Part shown: positions 1-11,222 of the stretch, in pieces
Layout: every line of letters begins with the position of its first letter
Numbering within the stretch: the first letter of the stretch is position 1
Assembly (NCBI GenBank): GCA_963920635.1
Contig: OY987302.1
Location: 44,767,500-44,831,499, forward strand
Source of the DNA: Pseudeuparius sepicola
Lineage: Eukaryota; Arthropoda; Insecta; Coleoptera; Anthribidae
Length of the DNA stretch: 64,000 bases
Direction of reading: 5' to 3'
Notes under the pieces: model-generated
Database searches by the model: none
What the model was told of the DNA's origin: nothing
Seen by the model: the letters and a program-made list of their open reading frames with translations, nothing else
Made by a program: the position numbers and the translations under genes

Positions 1-325
1 CCAAAAATGAAGATTTTACGGATTTGTACAGTTTTAAAGTTGGGCACTCTGTATATGTTACTCTCTTTTCAACTGCACATACCCCACCGCATTATCTTCA
101 TAATCTTGTCTAATAATTTGTACAAAATGATAATATGAAATGGGCATCTATAATAATTATTAATAAATGCAATAAAACACGAGATATGTTTTTCGTAGAA
201 ATAGACAAAATGCTCATATTTTGACAAGAAAATCGCAGTAAAAGATTGTCTTTGGATTTCCGCGATAAATGTCTAGTTTTTATTCTAAGTTTTAGACGTA
301 TTCTAGTAAATTAAATAAAATCAAA
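1..325 (+). pseudogene. Tail of a repeated ORF plus 3' end, copy 1
   Basis: From about position 116 this matches, in opposite orientation, the minus-strand segment 18,180-17,740. Translated on the plus strand it gives a short lysine- and arginine-rich tail beginning MKWASIIIIN and ending near an AATAAA signal at about 312; one in-frame stop (TGA, about 220) breaks it. The second copy has the same reading frame without that stop, so I read both as the decayed 3' end of one repeated coding element. I do not recognise the protein. The window cuts off the 5' part. Confidence 0.4.
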
Positions 326-326
326 G

Positions 327-581
327 TTACTTTTTAAGCTTAACATCTCGCATATCGGCACTTATAAAGTCTTTGTTATTATTTAAATAATCCATAACCA
401 TGACTATGTCTACCTGGGGTAGATTACTTGAATCTGCTTTAGAAAAGCTTTTCCCAACGGCCGAGATTGTGCTCTGCTGTTTAATAATAATCGCGCACTG
501 ATAGCGGGCCGGCGATCGCGTACGGTTCGCTTCTTGCCCCGGCAGCGTAGGAACCCATGACGTCACCAGGCGGATCCACAA
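327..581 (-). CDS. Exon-like ORF, possible first exon of a repeat-borne gene
   Basis: An 84-codon ORF starting MWIRLVTSWVP. Its C-terminal third (VDIVMVMDYLNNNKDF, then MRDVKLKK) looks like real protein and resembles in style the N-terminus of insect SWIM/YqaJ-type repeat-associated proteins, but I cannot confirm that. The coding reading ends next to a GTAACT sequence on the minus strand (about 321-326), a plausible splice donor, so this may be an exon rather than a complete gene. Just upstream on the minus strand (553-640) lies a promoter-like block with CACGTG. It could instead be a chance ORF next to a repeat boundary. Confidence 0.25.
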   Translation of the reverse strand: MWIRLVTSWVPTLPGQEANRTRSPARYQCAIIIKQQSTISAVGKSFSKADSSNLPQVDIVMVMDYLNNNKDFISADMRDVKLKK

Positions 582-640
582 GGCCTACTATAAAGACAGG
601 CCCTGGCGCACAAAAATCACGTGACCATCTTAGTCGACGT
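553..640 (-). repeat. Promoter-like inverted block, left copy
   Basis: Read on the minus strand this holds GGTCACGTGA followed by GGCCTGTCTTTATAGTAGG and GGATCC. The same order recurs on the plus strand at 1,720-1,801. The two copies point outward from the 641-1,719 interval. CACGTG is an E-box and TTTATAG could serve as a TATA-like element; that use is inference. Confidence 0.45.
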
Positions 641-696
641 TACATGTCATTTGTCACATAACTGAAAGCGGCAGCTTGGGTTTTGAGAAGTTTTCA

Positions 697-1125
697 ATGT
701 TTAAAGTGTTTTTAAACGTCTTAGTTTATATTTTAGAAACAAGTTTGTGTCTAGTGCGCGTGTGTCCTGGCGGAGGGGAACCGCCCATGTGTTATTATGG
801 CCTCTGGGTGGGAACCCTGGCGTCCAAGAGTATTGGTGCCGCTCGCACCGACGCGACACGTGAGCGCTGTAAAAGGAATTCTCCCCCGAACCACAGAATA
901 GGGGACCAGGAATGGACTATTATGGACATGGGACAGTATTGGACAGTGGAGCCTGAGACACAGAGGGTGAACTGCTTACGGGAGATCCGCGAGTTCAGAC
1001 GGTCCGGGTGGCTGGAAGCCGTTCCCGTTGACCACGTTCGGGTTTGTGTATTTATTGTACTCACCATTCACCTTGTGGGAAATAAATCAGTACTCGAGGA
1101 TTTTCGTTGTAGACCCACGCCCTGA
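697..1125 (+). CDS. Unrecognised ORF in a GC-rich island
   Basis: Open frame of 142 codons from the ATG at 697. The first residues are hydrophobic (FKVFLNVLVYILETSLCLV) and could be a signal or membrane segment, followed by a polar, cysteine-poor region. Base composition between 770 and 1,030 is clearly GC-richer than the flanks. AATAAA occurs at about 1,081, so the stretch could equally be a transcript end or part of an LTR. No family recognised. It lies inside the inverted promoter-like blocks and upstream of the THAP pseudogene. Confidence 0.2.
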   Translation: MFKVFLNVLVYILETSLCLVRVCPGGGEPPMCYYGLWVGTLASKSIGAARTDATRERCKRNSPPNHRIGDQEWTIMDMGQYWTVEPETQRVNCLREIREFRRSGWLEAVPVDHVRVCVFIVLTIHLVGNKSVLEDFRCRPTP

Positions 1126-1269
1126 TACGGTTTCTATTCGGTCTTTCACGCTGCCGGTCAACTTACAGTACCTATACCTACTGAGGTTAGTTTTCATTTT
1201 TATTTCGTAAAAAATAACCTAAATACCAAATATTGGGTTTGTTTATATTATATTTATACATATTACAAA

Positions 1270-1554
1270 AGCCAGGAAGAAAGTGTCGCCATAACAAACA
1301 TTATTTGTTTTGCCTCGGGATGAAAATTTCCGCCAAAAATTGATTCGTCAAATCCCAACTGAGATTTAATTTCTAAAAAACCCTTAAGTACCTATGTGTG
1401 GCTAACACATTTTCAAGAAAGTGAAACAATTAAAGTGGACAAATGTGTTGTGGAAGGAAAATACCTATAGAGAATATCACCTAAGCTAAAGGAAGGTGAT
1501 GTCCCAACAATTTTGGAGAATGTGCCAAAATATTGTGAGTGCAGTGCCGTTTAA
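1270..1554 (+). pseudogene. THAP-domain pseudogene
   Basis: THAP domains are C2CH zinc-finger DNA-binding domains found in P-element-type transposases and related host proteins. The plus-strand reading shows the middle of the domain (LFVLPRDENFRQK, then IRQIPTEI), the HF region as WLTHFQES with W where the usual Cys stands, and the C-terminal signature PKLKEGDVPTIL matching the family AVPTIF box. In-frame stops at about 1,289, 1,363 and 1,469 and loss of the N-terminal CxxC make it non-functional. The following 130 bases keep weak coding character. Probably a relic of a THAP-type DNA transposon; a decayed host THAP exon is the alternative. Confidence 0.7.
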
Positions 1555-1719
1555 CTCTCAGCCTAAAACAGCTGAGGCAGGTTGAAAATTTTGAAAAAAC
1601 AATTAGAGAAAGCTTGGATGCACAAAACCAATAATGTAATAGATGAAAGAAAACTTGCCAAATTGTTACGAAATTTGTTTTTTATACTTATATTTCCAAA
1701 AATGCCTTTCATTATATAG

Positions 1720-1801
1720 ACTAAGTTGGTCACGTGACTACGCGATTATGCGTTAGCGCCGTGGCCTGTCTTTATCGTTGGCCTCGGCGGATCCACGCGC
1801 C
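1720..1801 (+). repeat. Promoter-like inverted block, right copy
   Basis: Inverted copy of 553-640: GACTAAG, GGTCACGTGAC, then GGCCTGTCTTTATCG and GGATCC, with an insertion of about 10 bases relative to the left copy. No ORF follows it downstream. Confidence 0.45.
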
Positions 1802-1941
1802 AAGCGCAGTGCGGTTTTGATTTAGAAATATTATAGTTTCACCAAAGCAATAAAATTGAAACTTTGGTAACATCATATATGCACAAAATGCTATCGACTT
1901 GCATAAAAAAAACTCATTTTCAGATTGGTGCTGAACAGCCC

Positions 1942-2190
1942 TATTGTTGCCTGTCAGATAATCAGAGGTATAGTTTATCTATTATAATAGTTTTTCTTTC
2001 GTCGAGGAAAAATTATAATACAAAACTCGAGTTGTAAGCTTATTACATACTCGTGGAATTATAGCACTCGCAGCTGCGCGGCTTTTCCACTCAACGCAAC
2101 TTTTCCATTCAACGCAACTTTTCCACTCATACGTAATAAGCTGTTTACAACTGTCGCTATGTAATATCTGTAATGTAATGTAATAATATT
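1942..2190 (-). repeat. Interspersed palindromic repeat, family D, copy 1
   Basis: Reverse complement of 45,723-45,931 over about 210 bases. It includes the self-complementary stretch CTTATTAC...GTAATAAG around a GC-rich core with GCTGCGCGGC. This copy carries an additional short internal duplication (CACTCAACGCAACTTTTC repeated). Likely a MITE or foldback element; ends not certain. Confidence 0.6.
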
Positions 2191-2729
2191 ATATCTTCAC
2201 AGCGAGGAAAGGAGGTGAAATATCAATGTTTATTGCAAATTTTTAGGGGGAAATATAATATCTCTGACTTGAAATTACTCTTTGATAGGTTGCTTCGAAT
2301 TTGAATTATAACGAGAGTCGTTAGTGTAGACTGGATGTACAGGGTGATGGAGTGTAAATGCCACGCCCTCTTGCCTTTTTAATTTTTGAGGTTAGAAAAA
2401 GAGTTTTATACAAAAGCTGTAGATATTTAACTAATGTTTTCTGCGGCTGTATAAAAATTTCCAAGGGAAAACCGTGACATACAAAGCTTATGTTTTAACA
2501 ATTTTACGACTTCACCAATATACAGGGTGGTAATAAAGTATTTTCAAGGGAAGATTAAGATTCCTAGGTCAATTTTAAGTTTTTAAATAGATTTAACAAT
2601 AATTTGTGGGAAAGTTCTTGCTTACCGGATGTTCAGAACTAAACAATTATTCGTAAAGTACAGGGAGGTCCAACAGTTTTAAAGCACGAGTGTAAATTTG
2701 CTATAATATCCTCCTTTGTTACAATTTTG

Positions 2730-3065
2730 GTTAAAAATGCTGATAGTGCCCAAGCTCGACAGTGGAATTTCCTGCCCGTCCTTTATTCCCTCTTGTCAGA
2801 TCCAACCTAATCTCCCGAAAAAATGAAACTCCTCCATTCGCTATATTTAATATCCCGGACGGAGGGTGAGAAACGCGCCGAAGGGCCATAATGGAGTGAC
2901 ATGACGGCCAGTCCACAACGATGGGTTTATTAAAGTCGTTTGACCGCGGCGCCGTCGCTAATGGGACCCTGGCCCCGGCCTAGAGACAACGATAAATAAC
3001 TGGTTTGCGAGATGCCTCGGGCAACTGGGCTAGCAGTCCCACCCAACCAAAAACTTTCATAGGAG
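2730..3065. other. GC-rich, possibly conserved non-coding block
   Basis: About 335 bases near 52% GC in an otherwise AT-rich setting, with no convincing reading frame and no inverted or direct copy that I could find here. It contains GGTTTATTAAAGTCG and CGGCGCCGTCGC. In texture it resembles the three modules at 46.3, 52.7 and 57.3 kb but is not an obvious copy of them. A regulatory element or an old CpG-rich repeat are both possible. Confidence 0.25.
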
Positions 3066-3089
3066 GGAATGTAGTACAGGCTGGCTGAA

Positions 3090-3870
3090 GCGGAAAAAGT
3101 ATGTTGCGTGGAGATCGCTTAACATAAAATCTTCATTCAAAAAATGCTGTAAAAATTGGCGGCGGAGTACTCGCATTTTGTATACGCGGGCCGATAAAAA
3201 AGTTATTTCTTAAAAAATTTTGCAGAATAATATAATCTATTTTTTTACCATTAGAGACATTTTAAGCAGTATTCTTGAATATTCAGTTTTTTAAAATAAC
3301 TTACGGTTTTATAATTTACACACTTCATTTAACCATTACCAAAAAAAACTCTATCAAACTAGATAAAAAATGGTCTCTTTCGTGTCAGTGACTGATGTTC
3401 GATCCAAGTAGTCTAAAAATTAGAATAAAATTTATGAAAAATCAAGTCAGCCATGGCATAATAACGTATCCTGTCAATTCAACATTTCTACTTACCTTTA
3501 AGATTAATTTACTTGCTGTCGATCTATATTTTCGACACAGCATACAGCTTACATATAAAAATGAAGCACTCGGAACAGGTCTCTTTGGACATTTGGAGAA
3601 CATTCCCTCAAAGTTTATATGTATATTTTATTATTTTTTATCCTTGAGAAACATTTTCCTAAACTGTAACAGAGAACAGACAACAGTTTTTTTTACTGTA
3701 ACTAGTAGCCTTAGCTTCAGCACCAAAATTTAAAATTAATCTGACAGATAAGTATAAATGTTGAATCGACAGTCTACTTGATTGTCAGTTTTATTGTCAT
3801 GACTGAATATCCATATCGCCCTGGAAAGGTTGAACATTCAGCCTAATCAACCCTATTCCTCGTGCGATGT
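3090..3870. other. AT-rich stretch, nothing recognised
   Basis: An open frame of 112 codons at 3,395-3,733 has low-complexity, phenylalanine- and asparagine-rich content typical of AT-rich non-coding DNA. I see no motif, splice arrangement or repeat copy. Confidence 0.5.
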
Positions 3871-3872
3871 GG

Positions 3873-3992
3873 ATAATAATAATAATAATAATTCTTACCC
3901 TCACAATACTTCAAACTAGGAGTACCCCAGAAGCAACCACATGCTTGTGCGGGGGAGGGGGGCAATTACTATTATTTTGTCTTCGTTGCCAT
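3873..3992 (+). repeat. Interspersed repeat A with (AAT)n head, copy 1
   Basis: An AAT microsatellite is followed by a conserved block containing ACTAGGAGTACCCCAG and GGGGGCAATTACTATTATT, ending in CTTCGTTGCCAT. Two further copies lie at 20,242-20,363 and 20,431-20,519, all on the plus strand. A short SINE-like or tail fragment of a larger element is likely. Confidence 0.65.
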
Positions 3993-4009
3993 TTGTGGCT
4001 AGGGCCGAC

Positions 4010-7000
4010 TTTTTTCCCGATAGAACTAGGATAGCATTCGCTCAAGTACTACGGAAAACCCTAGAAAACCGTAGTAATCCCAGTGAGTGTAGGACAATTA
4101 GTGAATCACACGGGTAAAGCTATTTAGGAGCAATACCGTGAACCCACATTTGTCCAGTGCTCTTGGCCATAGCGGTGTTTGTCTGTACGAGCGACGCCAC
4201 CGCGGATAACATATTATCGACCTTTGTTGTTCAAAATAGTATTTAGAAAGTGCCTTATGCCCTCGGACCAGTGGCGTACATAGAAATTTGTTTTAGTGTT
4301 GGCTTATAACTTTATAATAAATTTTTAAACCAGTATTTAAAAAATGTAACTATCTATAGGGGATAAAGTAAATGGGATGCAGTAGTCCTACAGAAAGCAA
4401 CCAGTGTTTGTTACAATGAACATCTCTCAAGAAGCCGACAAAAGTGTGGGTAAACATCTTAGAATAAAGAATCTCAGGAAGCAGTCAAAGCTCTATGTGT
4501 GTTATAAAATACGTGAGACGCAAATCGACTTGAGTAGTAACCAAGTTTTGGCACAATATTTTGATATCTGACACGGTGATAGGTGTCAATATGTGGTATT
4601 AAGATACTTTTTTGAGTTATTATGCTTAGCTGTGCGGCTTGTGGCACTTTCTTGACCGCCAAAACTAAAATGTTTGAGAATAATAATACATCATCGGTAG
4701 GTAATTTTGTAAATTCAATTAACTTTCGAGGCCATGCACTGAACTGGCCTAGACGTTTGTGTAGGTAGCTACTTCATCATAATTGGAAATTTAAAATTAG
4801 AATTGTTGTGTTATCAAAGATTCCTAAACTTAAAGACATAAACGTGCCTTATAATGTTTTGCCTGTATTGTATATATTGATTTCACGAAAAATGAGGATT
4901 TCTGCCTCGATTAGTTTGTCGAAACAACTCAAAGGTGCCCGCCACTGTAAAAACAGAAATTTGCTCCTTCCTGGGGTTCTCTATTCAAAGGTAAACATAA
5001 TAAGCAGTTGTTAAGATAATCAGTCAAATAAAAGTAACTTTTTAAACTTAATGAAAACGTATTTTTTTTGCATAATATGTTTAATAGAACATCGTGCGAC
5101 ATTTACACGATGAAAGCACGTGAACAATTCTGAGGGCTAATACGAGGCAGGGTCGCATCAAGAACGACCTCTATGAATTTTATAATATAAAATGTTAATA
5201 TAATATGCCCCAGTGTTAAGAACTTTAAAAACAAACTTTTATGGCACACCTAGTGGTTCACTTACCTGCAAATTTCTAGTATTAATACAAATCGTAGCTC
5301 CAACAATTAATAAACAGCGAAATAATTATATCGGAAAAAAATATAAAGTTCCACTTGCAACTCCAATATCCACACCTCTGTAAGAAACATCGACTCGATG
5401 CACTCGCCCGCCGGGTCAGATTTTATTTCCGGATAGCCAATAGCAAGCCGATCACGTGCGTATCACGCTCTAGCCATGCATCAACTTGTGTTTATGATTC
5501 ACTTGCGTTTAGTTTGAATAGAGTTTAGTTTGTTTTTCGGAAAATAAAAAGTAGTTAACAAGCTCATCTTGGCCTGGATTTCCGCTAGCCAAAATATGTG
5601 CTTACTATTATTATTGTACTCGGCCTTATACTGATGTACTCTCTTCGTCTGTTAATTTACCACTAATATTTTAAACACATGCCACCGAACCTTCTTTCAC
5701 ATAGGATATGTTAGGAATGGTCTCATTTATTTCCGCCGTATATACCTAGCTCGAGAAACAAAAATCCATACATTCGAGATCCGTACCAGAACCGCATAAA
5801 TATGAAATAGTTATTTCTTCTATACGTAATAACCAGAGCGTGTGCACAGATAAAACCGCTATCTAGAGCATAGGGTGAATAAATGTTTGAAAATATATTT
5901 TCGTATACTCGGAATCCATGTTAGCAAAAATAAGCATACCGCTGCAGCGTTTGCGAGCGTCAACGTAAAATGCGATATGCGACCCTCTGGAAAACAAAAC
6001 AAGAGAGGTATTGTGGTGTAAATATGGGATAAATGGAATTTCCGAGGGGAACATTTATGTTCTCAAATATTTGCGGTGCTTTAAATTAACTTAACGCAAT
6101 ATGTACTTACCCAACTGGAAATGGCTTCTTGAGGGACCTAAGGCAGTTATTTGGGATACATATTTTAAATAAATCAGTCTTTCACTGTTAAATTCTCTTC
6201 TAAATACCTTGAAGCTGCGAATATAATAATCATAAATAAATATTGACAGTAAGATTGCCGATAAAATTTTCTGATAAATGTAAAATAAAAATATCTCATA
6301 TGGTGCGTACTTTCTGCCGCGCACTGTATATAACATAAATGGCGGTTGCTAATGTAGTAGTAAAGTCCAAAATTGACGAAAATGAATTAAGTGTAATCAA
6401 TTCCGAATAGGAGTATCCCAATGAAATAGGACAATGATCCCGTAAGCTATAAGAATTATCAACAAAATTTAATTTGGCACAAATGCTCTTAACAGCAAAG
6501 CTAGCAAAAAAATATACAAATAATTCTAGTTATCCATATCAAATAATAAAGTAAATAGTTGTGTGCTCATACTATACCAGTATGTATAATTTTTAACAAT
6601 AATTATTGGTGTTACAAAAGAGTAGGTCAATTCATTGTCCACATCAGATTCTTTGGGCTACAATAATCCGACGTTTCTTATTCCATTTTTCATTTAGATG
6701 CTTCTAGGTCGAAATTCATTTCATAAATTAAATTTTTATTAACGTACTTATTAACAACTGTTGATTGGTTTGCTATGCAAGTACATTTTTTTGAGTAATT
6801 TAAGTAAAAAGTTCACACAGGATGGTTTTAACTCCTCCCCAACATTTTTTAAATTGAAGTACCTAAATCATTTTTTGGATTCACCATTTAGTTCCTGTAT
6901 CTATTGTAATACAAAATATTGCAACTTATTTGGATATTCATTGGGATTTTTGTGTTTATTGTAGGTTTGGCACCTTTAATTTTTTTTGTATTTTTGGAAA

Positions 7001-7085
7001 TATCGAGCTCAAATTTGGTGCGAAATTCTCCTTACAACTTGAATAACCTATTTTGAGGAATCCACAGTTTTTAAATGGTTCTTAG
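4010..7085. other. Gene-free AT-rich interval
   Basis: No ORF here has recognisable protein content. At about 4,960-4,985 the string TGCTCCTTCCTGGGGTTCT recurs at 21,145-21,165, marking a dispersed repeat. CCAATAGC and CACGTG near 5,430-5,460 look promoter-like but no gene follows. Confidence 0.45.
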
Positions 7086-7439
7086 AGAGGGTGCCCCATT
7101 TAGATGGAACAATGGATATAACTTTTAAATACACCTATAAAAAAATCAGACAAGCGTTTTTCAGTTGATCTATCTGCATATTTTGGTGACCTTGAATGTT
7201 TTTGGGAGCCAGTCATTTCGTTGCTATGGCAACCAACTTTGTTTTTTAAATGGCACCATACACATTTCTGTTCAAAATTGGAATCAGCTCCATTTATGCA
7301 TACGAGCATGTAAAATTTCATTGGGGTTAATGATAACTTAGCGACGAGAGGTAAATCATGTTATCATGTTGCTTGCAAAATGGGTTTATTAATAAATAAA
7401 TAAGCACAATAAATCAATGGTACCTAAAAATCAATTAAT

Positions 7440-7850
7440 CTAATGCTCGAAATGTTCTCCATTCACAGCGTGGCAATGGCCCAGTCTGTCGTAAAACTTA
7501 TTATAATATTCTTAATCCATTCTGGAGGAATCAACGCTATTTCGTTTCGTATGCGCTGTTCTAATTCGACTATATTTTGGGGACGATTTTTATACACCCT
7601 GGATTTTAGATGTACCCACGAGAAAAAAATCACACGGGATAAGATCGGGAGACCTCGGAGACCATTCTATGGCCCCTTTTCTGCCAATCCAAGATTATGG
7701 GAAGAGTTGGTTTACATAGCGGAACACATCATTGTGCTCTATCTTGCTGGAACCAGATATCCTGGATTGGCATACCAAGGGCAGGAATCACCTCATTTTG
7801 CAAAAGATCCAAATACCTTCCCTCAGTCAAATTAACATTTATATTAAATA
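7440..7850 (-). pseudogene. Mariner-type transposase C-terminal half, broken
   Basis: Transposases of this group cut and paste DNA with a DDE/D triad. On the minus strand I read LTEGRYLDLLQNEVIPALG, then WFQQDRAQ where the second catalytic Asp block (QQDGAPxH) should be, then in another frame WIGRKGAIEWSPRSPDL and CDFF (third Asp block), and finally HAVNGEHFEH before a stop at 7,440-7,442. A frameshift and several stops separate the blocks. The N-terminal half and first Asp are absent. Its 5' side is cut by a hAT insertion at 7,854. Non-functional. Confidence 0.8.
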
Positions 7851-7853
7851 GAC

Positions 7854-8480
7854 CAGGGACCCTTTAAAGTAAAGGGACCCAGCATTATACTTTCCAAAGT
7901 GAGGCCGTTTCTTTCCTCATTCTAATGGTCTCAATGATGCTAAGTATGCCATTTTATTGGAGAATCTATGAATATAACAGGTACTTTGATTGTTAGTAAA
8001 AATTAATAATAGTTTCCATGATTTCTAAAAATTAGACTTGACAATGTTCTGTCAACAAACACAGAATATGGCAACTGTCAAATGAATCAAATTTATTTTA
8101 TATTTGAATTTGGTTTCCTGCAATTATTTCCAGGAGTAATATAAGGATGGTAAGTCAGTGCCGATTTTGCTTATTTGACAATTTGTCGCTATTGCACCTT
8201 GTTACCAGGTTCCTGAATCCATTTGTAATAATATGTGTACTTGAACTTTCTTCCCTTGTTGAATGTATCTACCCAAAGAACTTTCACAGATTTCGGGATG
8301 GAGATTAGGTCTAGTACTTAGTTCTAATCATGTAGTTTTTCTCGGTGCTCATTATAAAATTTTTGTAATTTTATTTCTCTCCCAAGGTACCTCACAAACG
8401 TAAAATAAACTTATAGTTGTAGATAAAATCTGTTTTAAAAAAGACCTGACTGAAGCTACCTGCTTAATAATTTACCTACC
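7854..8480 (+). mobile_element. hAT-type element, 3'-truncated copy
   Basis: Starts with CAGGGACCC directly after coding sequence of the mariner relic. It matches in inverted orientation the right two-thirds of the complete copy at 11,404-12,415 over about 620 bases. The opposite end is missing, so no target duplication can be confirmed here. It contains the same CxxC ORF as the complete copy, interrupted by stops. Confidence 0.7.
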
Positions 8481-8792
8481 TTTTAGGCAATCTTCTCGAA
8501 TTTAAATTTTGGCGTATTTGCAGAAATTTTACTTTTTCTCAATAATTTTCTTATGCAATCCCAGTGAAATTTTACATGTTCGTACGCACAAGAATAACTG
8601 ATTCCAAATTTGAACAGAAAAGTGTATGGTGCCAATTAAAAAAACAAAGTTGGTTGCCATATCAACGAAATGACTAGCTTTCAAAAAAATTCAAGGTCAC
8701 CAAAATATGCAGATAGATCAACTGAAAAACTTTTTTTTATACAAGGTGTATTTAGAAAGTTTTATCCATTATTCCATCTAAATTGGGCACCC

Positions 8793-10135
8793 ATATTAGA
8801 GAACTTTTTCTTTATGATGAATATTACTATGAGTGCGCTACAGGACGTCCATCTGCCTCCACTTCTAAATCCCAGCACTCCCACTCCAGACCGACCTTTG
8901 CAACAACGGCGCATTCGCCACATGATAATATTGGCGCAGAAAGAATGAACATTTTATATTCTAGGGCCGTAGATCATATGTGCAACATAATACCGGTGTC
9001 ATATCAAAGGCGGGCCTGGAGAGGCAGCGCTGAAATGGCCCCCTGGGATTTCAACTTCGCTAAAAGTGGGGCCCCGTGATGCACCGCCGTTAAAAAATTA
9101 TACATTATCCTCAGGGCTTATATCTGCACGTTACTTCACTGGCTGAAAAATTTTTTTTCTGTGAATGCCCATATTCTTTCTAAATAATCATAAATATTTC
9201 GGCTGCCGCTGATTCTGACAGTAGTGGCAGTATAGCAGAGCACTTGCGAGGTTTGCTGCTAACCTGACATTTCCGACTGGCTACTGGAGATGAGTTTTGG
9301 AAGTTTATGTACACTTCTTGATTGGGCGTTCCACCACAAACTAACTAAATATTTGGTAGTAGTTGCTCGGTTGTTAGGAAGTTCCACAAATAAATATTAT
9401 TAAAGTTGTAGTAGCTATTCACCAATTTTACAAAGAGTAAATTGCACTTAAGTGAAAATAGGCGTAATTTTCTTCACTGCAAGTACGGAGAAAGCTACTG
9501 AAAGTCAAATTTAGTTTCTTAGCAAAGGAACTCTGAAATCTTCCATTGTTAAGATGCGCAGTTTGTTTCCTGAACACACTAAATTTTCTAGGCCCGATTT
9601 ACATGTCTATATCCGTGAGGATTTATTCATACTTTGGGTTAAAGATGCCCATAAATTCGCGGATGGATTAAAATGCATCTCAGGTTCTCCCAAAGTGCAA
9701 CTTGGCTTAAATTTATGAAGGTAGCTAACTTTTATCCTATTTTCTTTCCCATCATTATTTGTGGGGTATAAAGGAGAGATTCCCCAGAGTTATTTACAAG
9801 CAAATAGGTTTCTTAACCAAAACAATTTTGTTTCTATCTTGTAAAACAATTTTTACGTTGGCAGATATTGAGTACTACAACATGTGAACGACGAAGGAAA
9901 CGTAAAATTTAGGCAACGATCAAATAATATTTACAGAGAAGCTTTTTAGAGAGGACACTATAAAACTTCGCATTGCTTACACCGATCAGAACAATTTCTT
10001 TAAAATAAAACATTATTCTTGTAATTTTATATGATGACAACTTCTGTCCAGTTCTGCAAAAGAATGCCCTAGAAGAAATTCGCTCAGAATACGTTGGATC
10101 GCATAGTGGCGATTGTTCTTTCGATAATGTGCATT
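8793..10135. other. Interval without recognisable gene
   Basis: A GC-richer patch at 8,860-9,080 carries overlapping ORFs (92 and 98 codons) with proline-, serine- and threonine-rich content but no family signature; they partly read through the mariner arm and are probably chance frames. The rest is AT-rich with no repeat copy seen. Confidence 0.35.
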
Positions 10136-10174
10136 GATTTCTTTTTTAGGGGATAAGCCCTAAAAAAAGAAATC
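10136..10174. repeat. Near-perfect hairpin
   Basis: GATTTCTTTTTTAGGG and its complement separated by a few bases (loop GATAA). On RNA level a stable stem of 15-16 pairs. No partner gene. Confidence 0.6.
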
Positions 10175-10222
10175 CATGACTCAAATTGCTCGAACTTCTA
10201 AAAGTGTACAAAGGGAACCTCA

Positions 10223-10504
10223 ATGAAGGTCTCCACAAAAAAAAAACAGCTTTCTCGTAATTTTGTCAACTGGAAATGTCTTCATTTACTGGGCTATCTA
10301 GTTGCTATTTGGAATCTTTTGGCAGTTTGCTCGGGCGCCAGTAGTTGTTTTTCTCGGTCCAGAGTTTGTCAAGCCAGGGAGATTTGCAGGGGAGTGGAAT
10401 CAAACATCAATGGTCATATTCCGAAAGGGCATAGTCAGAAACACCTATGGTATACTAATCTAGTAAACATGAGCAAACGGCACTTATTTATTTATGATAA
10501 TTAA
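10223..10504 (+). CDS. Hypothetical 93-residue ORF with hydrophobic segment
   Basis: ATG-started ORF with a basic N-terminus, a hydrophobic stretch (about residues 19-38, LHLLGYLVAIWNLLAVCSGA) and five cysteines overall, the arrangement of a signal-anchor protein. There is no family resemblance, no visible splice context and no conserved neighbour, so it may be chance. Listed because it is the only ORF here with a membrane-like profile. Confidence 0.15.
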   Translation: MKVSTKKKQLSRNFVNWKCLHLLGYLVAIWNLLAVCSGASSCFSRSRVCQAREICRGVESNINGHIPKGHSQKHLWYTNLVNMSKRHLFIYDN

Positions 10505-11062
10505 AGACAAAGTTTCACAATTTTGTTCGGGCCAAACGTGGCAACTCTGTGCCTCTCAGGAGAAACGGAACTGCAATGTTGCCGGTGCCCGTTTGCAATA
10601 ATTCGTGGAACAAAGGCAAATTTTACTTTTCTATTCAAATGTCTCCAGCTTGCCTATGAATATCTGTTACTTAATGTATTGCAACCTGTGAGCTTTAACT
10701 AACTGAATTGCACAAAAAATGTTGGCACATAAAGAATTTGTATTACGAACATGTTCCTTGCATCTTTCACCGCAGATTAAAGTTATGTCTCAGAACACTT
10801 CAGTTGTATCGCCATGTTGCCAAATTGCCTTTATAAAACACTTGTGACGTCATAAGTGCTTTCCCGCCAAATTTCGAAGAAAGTCTAATAACTTGCTAAT
10901 TACGTAAATAGGTATATTTATATTTTTAAATAATCGTAGGGTCTTAATCAAGTATCCAGGAATTGTTTTATCAAGTTTGTAAAATGTCGTCAAGTACCCT
11001 ATTGCCGGGAAGAAATCTTAGATTAAGCTGGGCAGAAGCTGGCATGCTCTCCCGGCACTACT

Positions 11063-11222
11063 CTAGTCCACGGTTCGGTTTCCCGGTTTGGGATAGCCCC
11101 AGCATTCGCTCCTGGCACTATCCTCCCTATGGAAACAATGATTTATTCCAATTATTGCTCGAGTCTACGGTTCGGTTTTCGGTTCAGAATAGCCCCAGCA
11201 TACGCGCCTGGCACTATTCAGA
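11063..11222 (+). repeat. Tandem duplication of about 97 bases
   Basis: Two diverged copies, 11,063-11,122 and 11,160-11,219, share ACGGTTCGGTTT, ATAGCCCCAGCAT and CCTGGCACTATYC. They fall inside an open frame (10,963-11,241), giving repeated peptide blocks ending SPSIRxWHY. GC-rich DNA with CCGGCG palindromes continues to 11,395. Function unknown. Confidence 0.6.

Larger units (their letters stand above)
7089..8792 (-). mobile_element. Long-TIR mariner relic, about 1.7 kb
   Basis: Inverted arms of about 230 bases (7,089-7,325 and 8,570-8,792) begin with GGGTGCCCC and its complement GGGCACCC. Between them sits a broken mariner-type transposase on the minus strand, itself interrupted by a hAT element at 7,854. 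The N-terminal part of the transposase is missing. Arms this long are far beyond the usual 20-30 bp of Tc1/mariner elements and recur in other relics of this window. Confidence 0.75.

Noticed and set aside
7443..7835. 130-codon plus-strand ORF
   Set aside because: It is the antisense shadow of the broken minus-strand transposase, whose motifs are clear.
7100..8948. ORFs 7,100-7,321 (minus) and 8,670-8,948 (plus) sharing SRSPKYADRSTEK
   Set aside because: Both run through the inverted arms of one mariner relic, so identity comes from the TIR, not from protein conservation.
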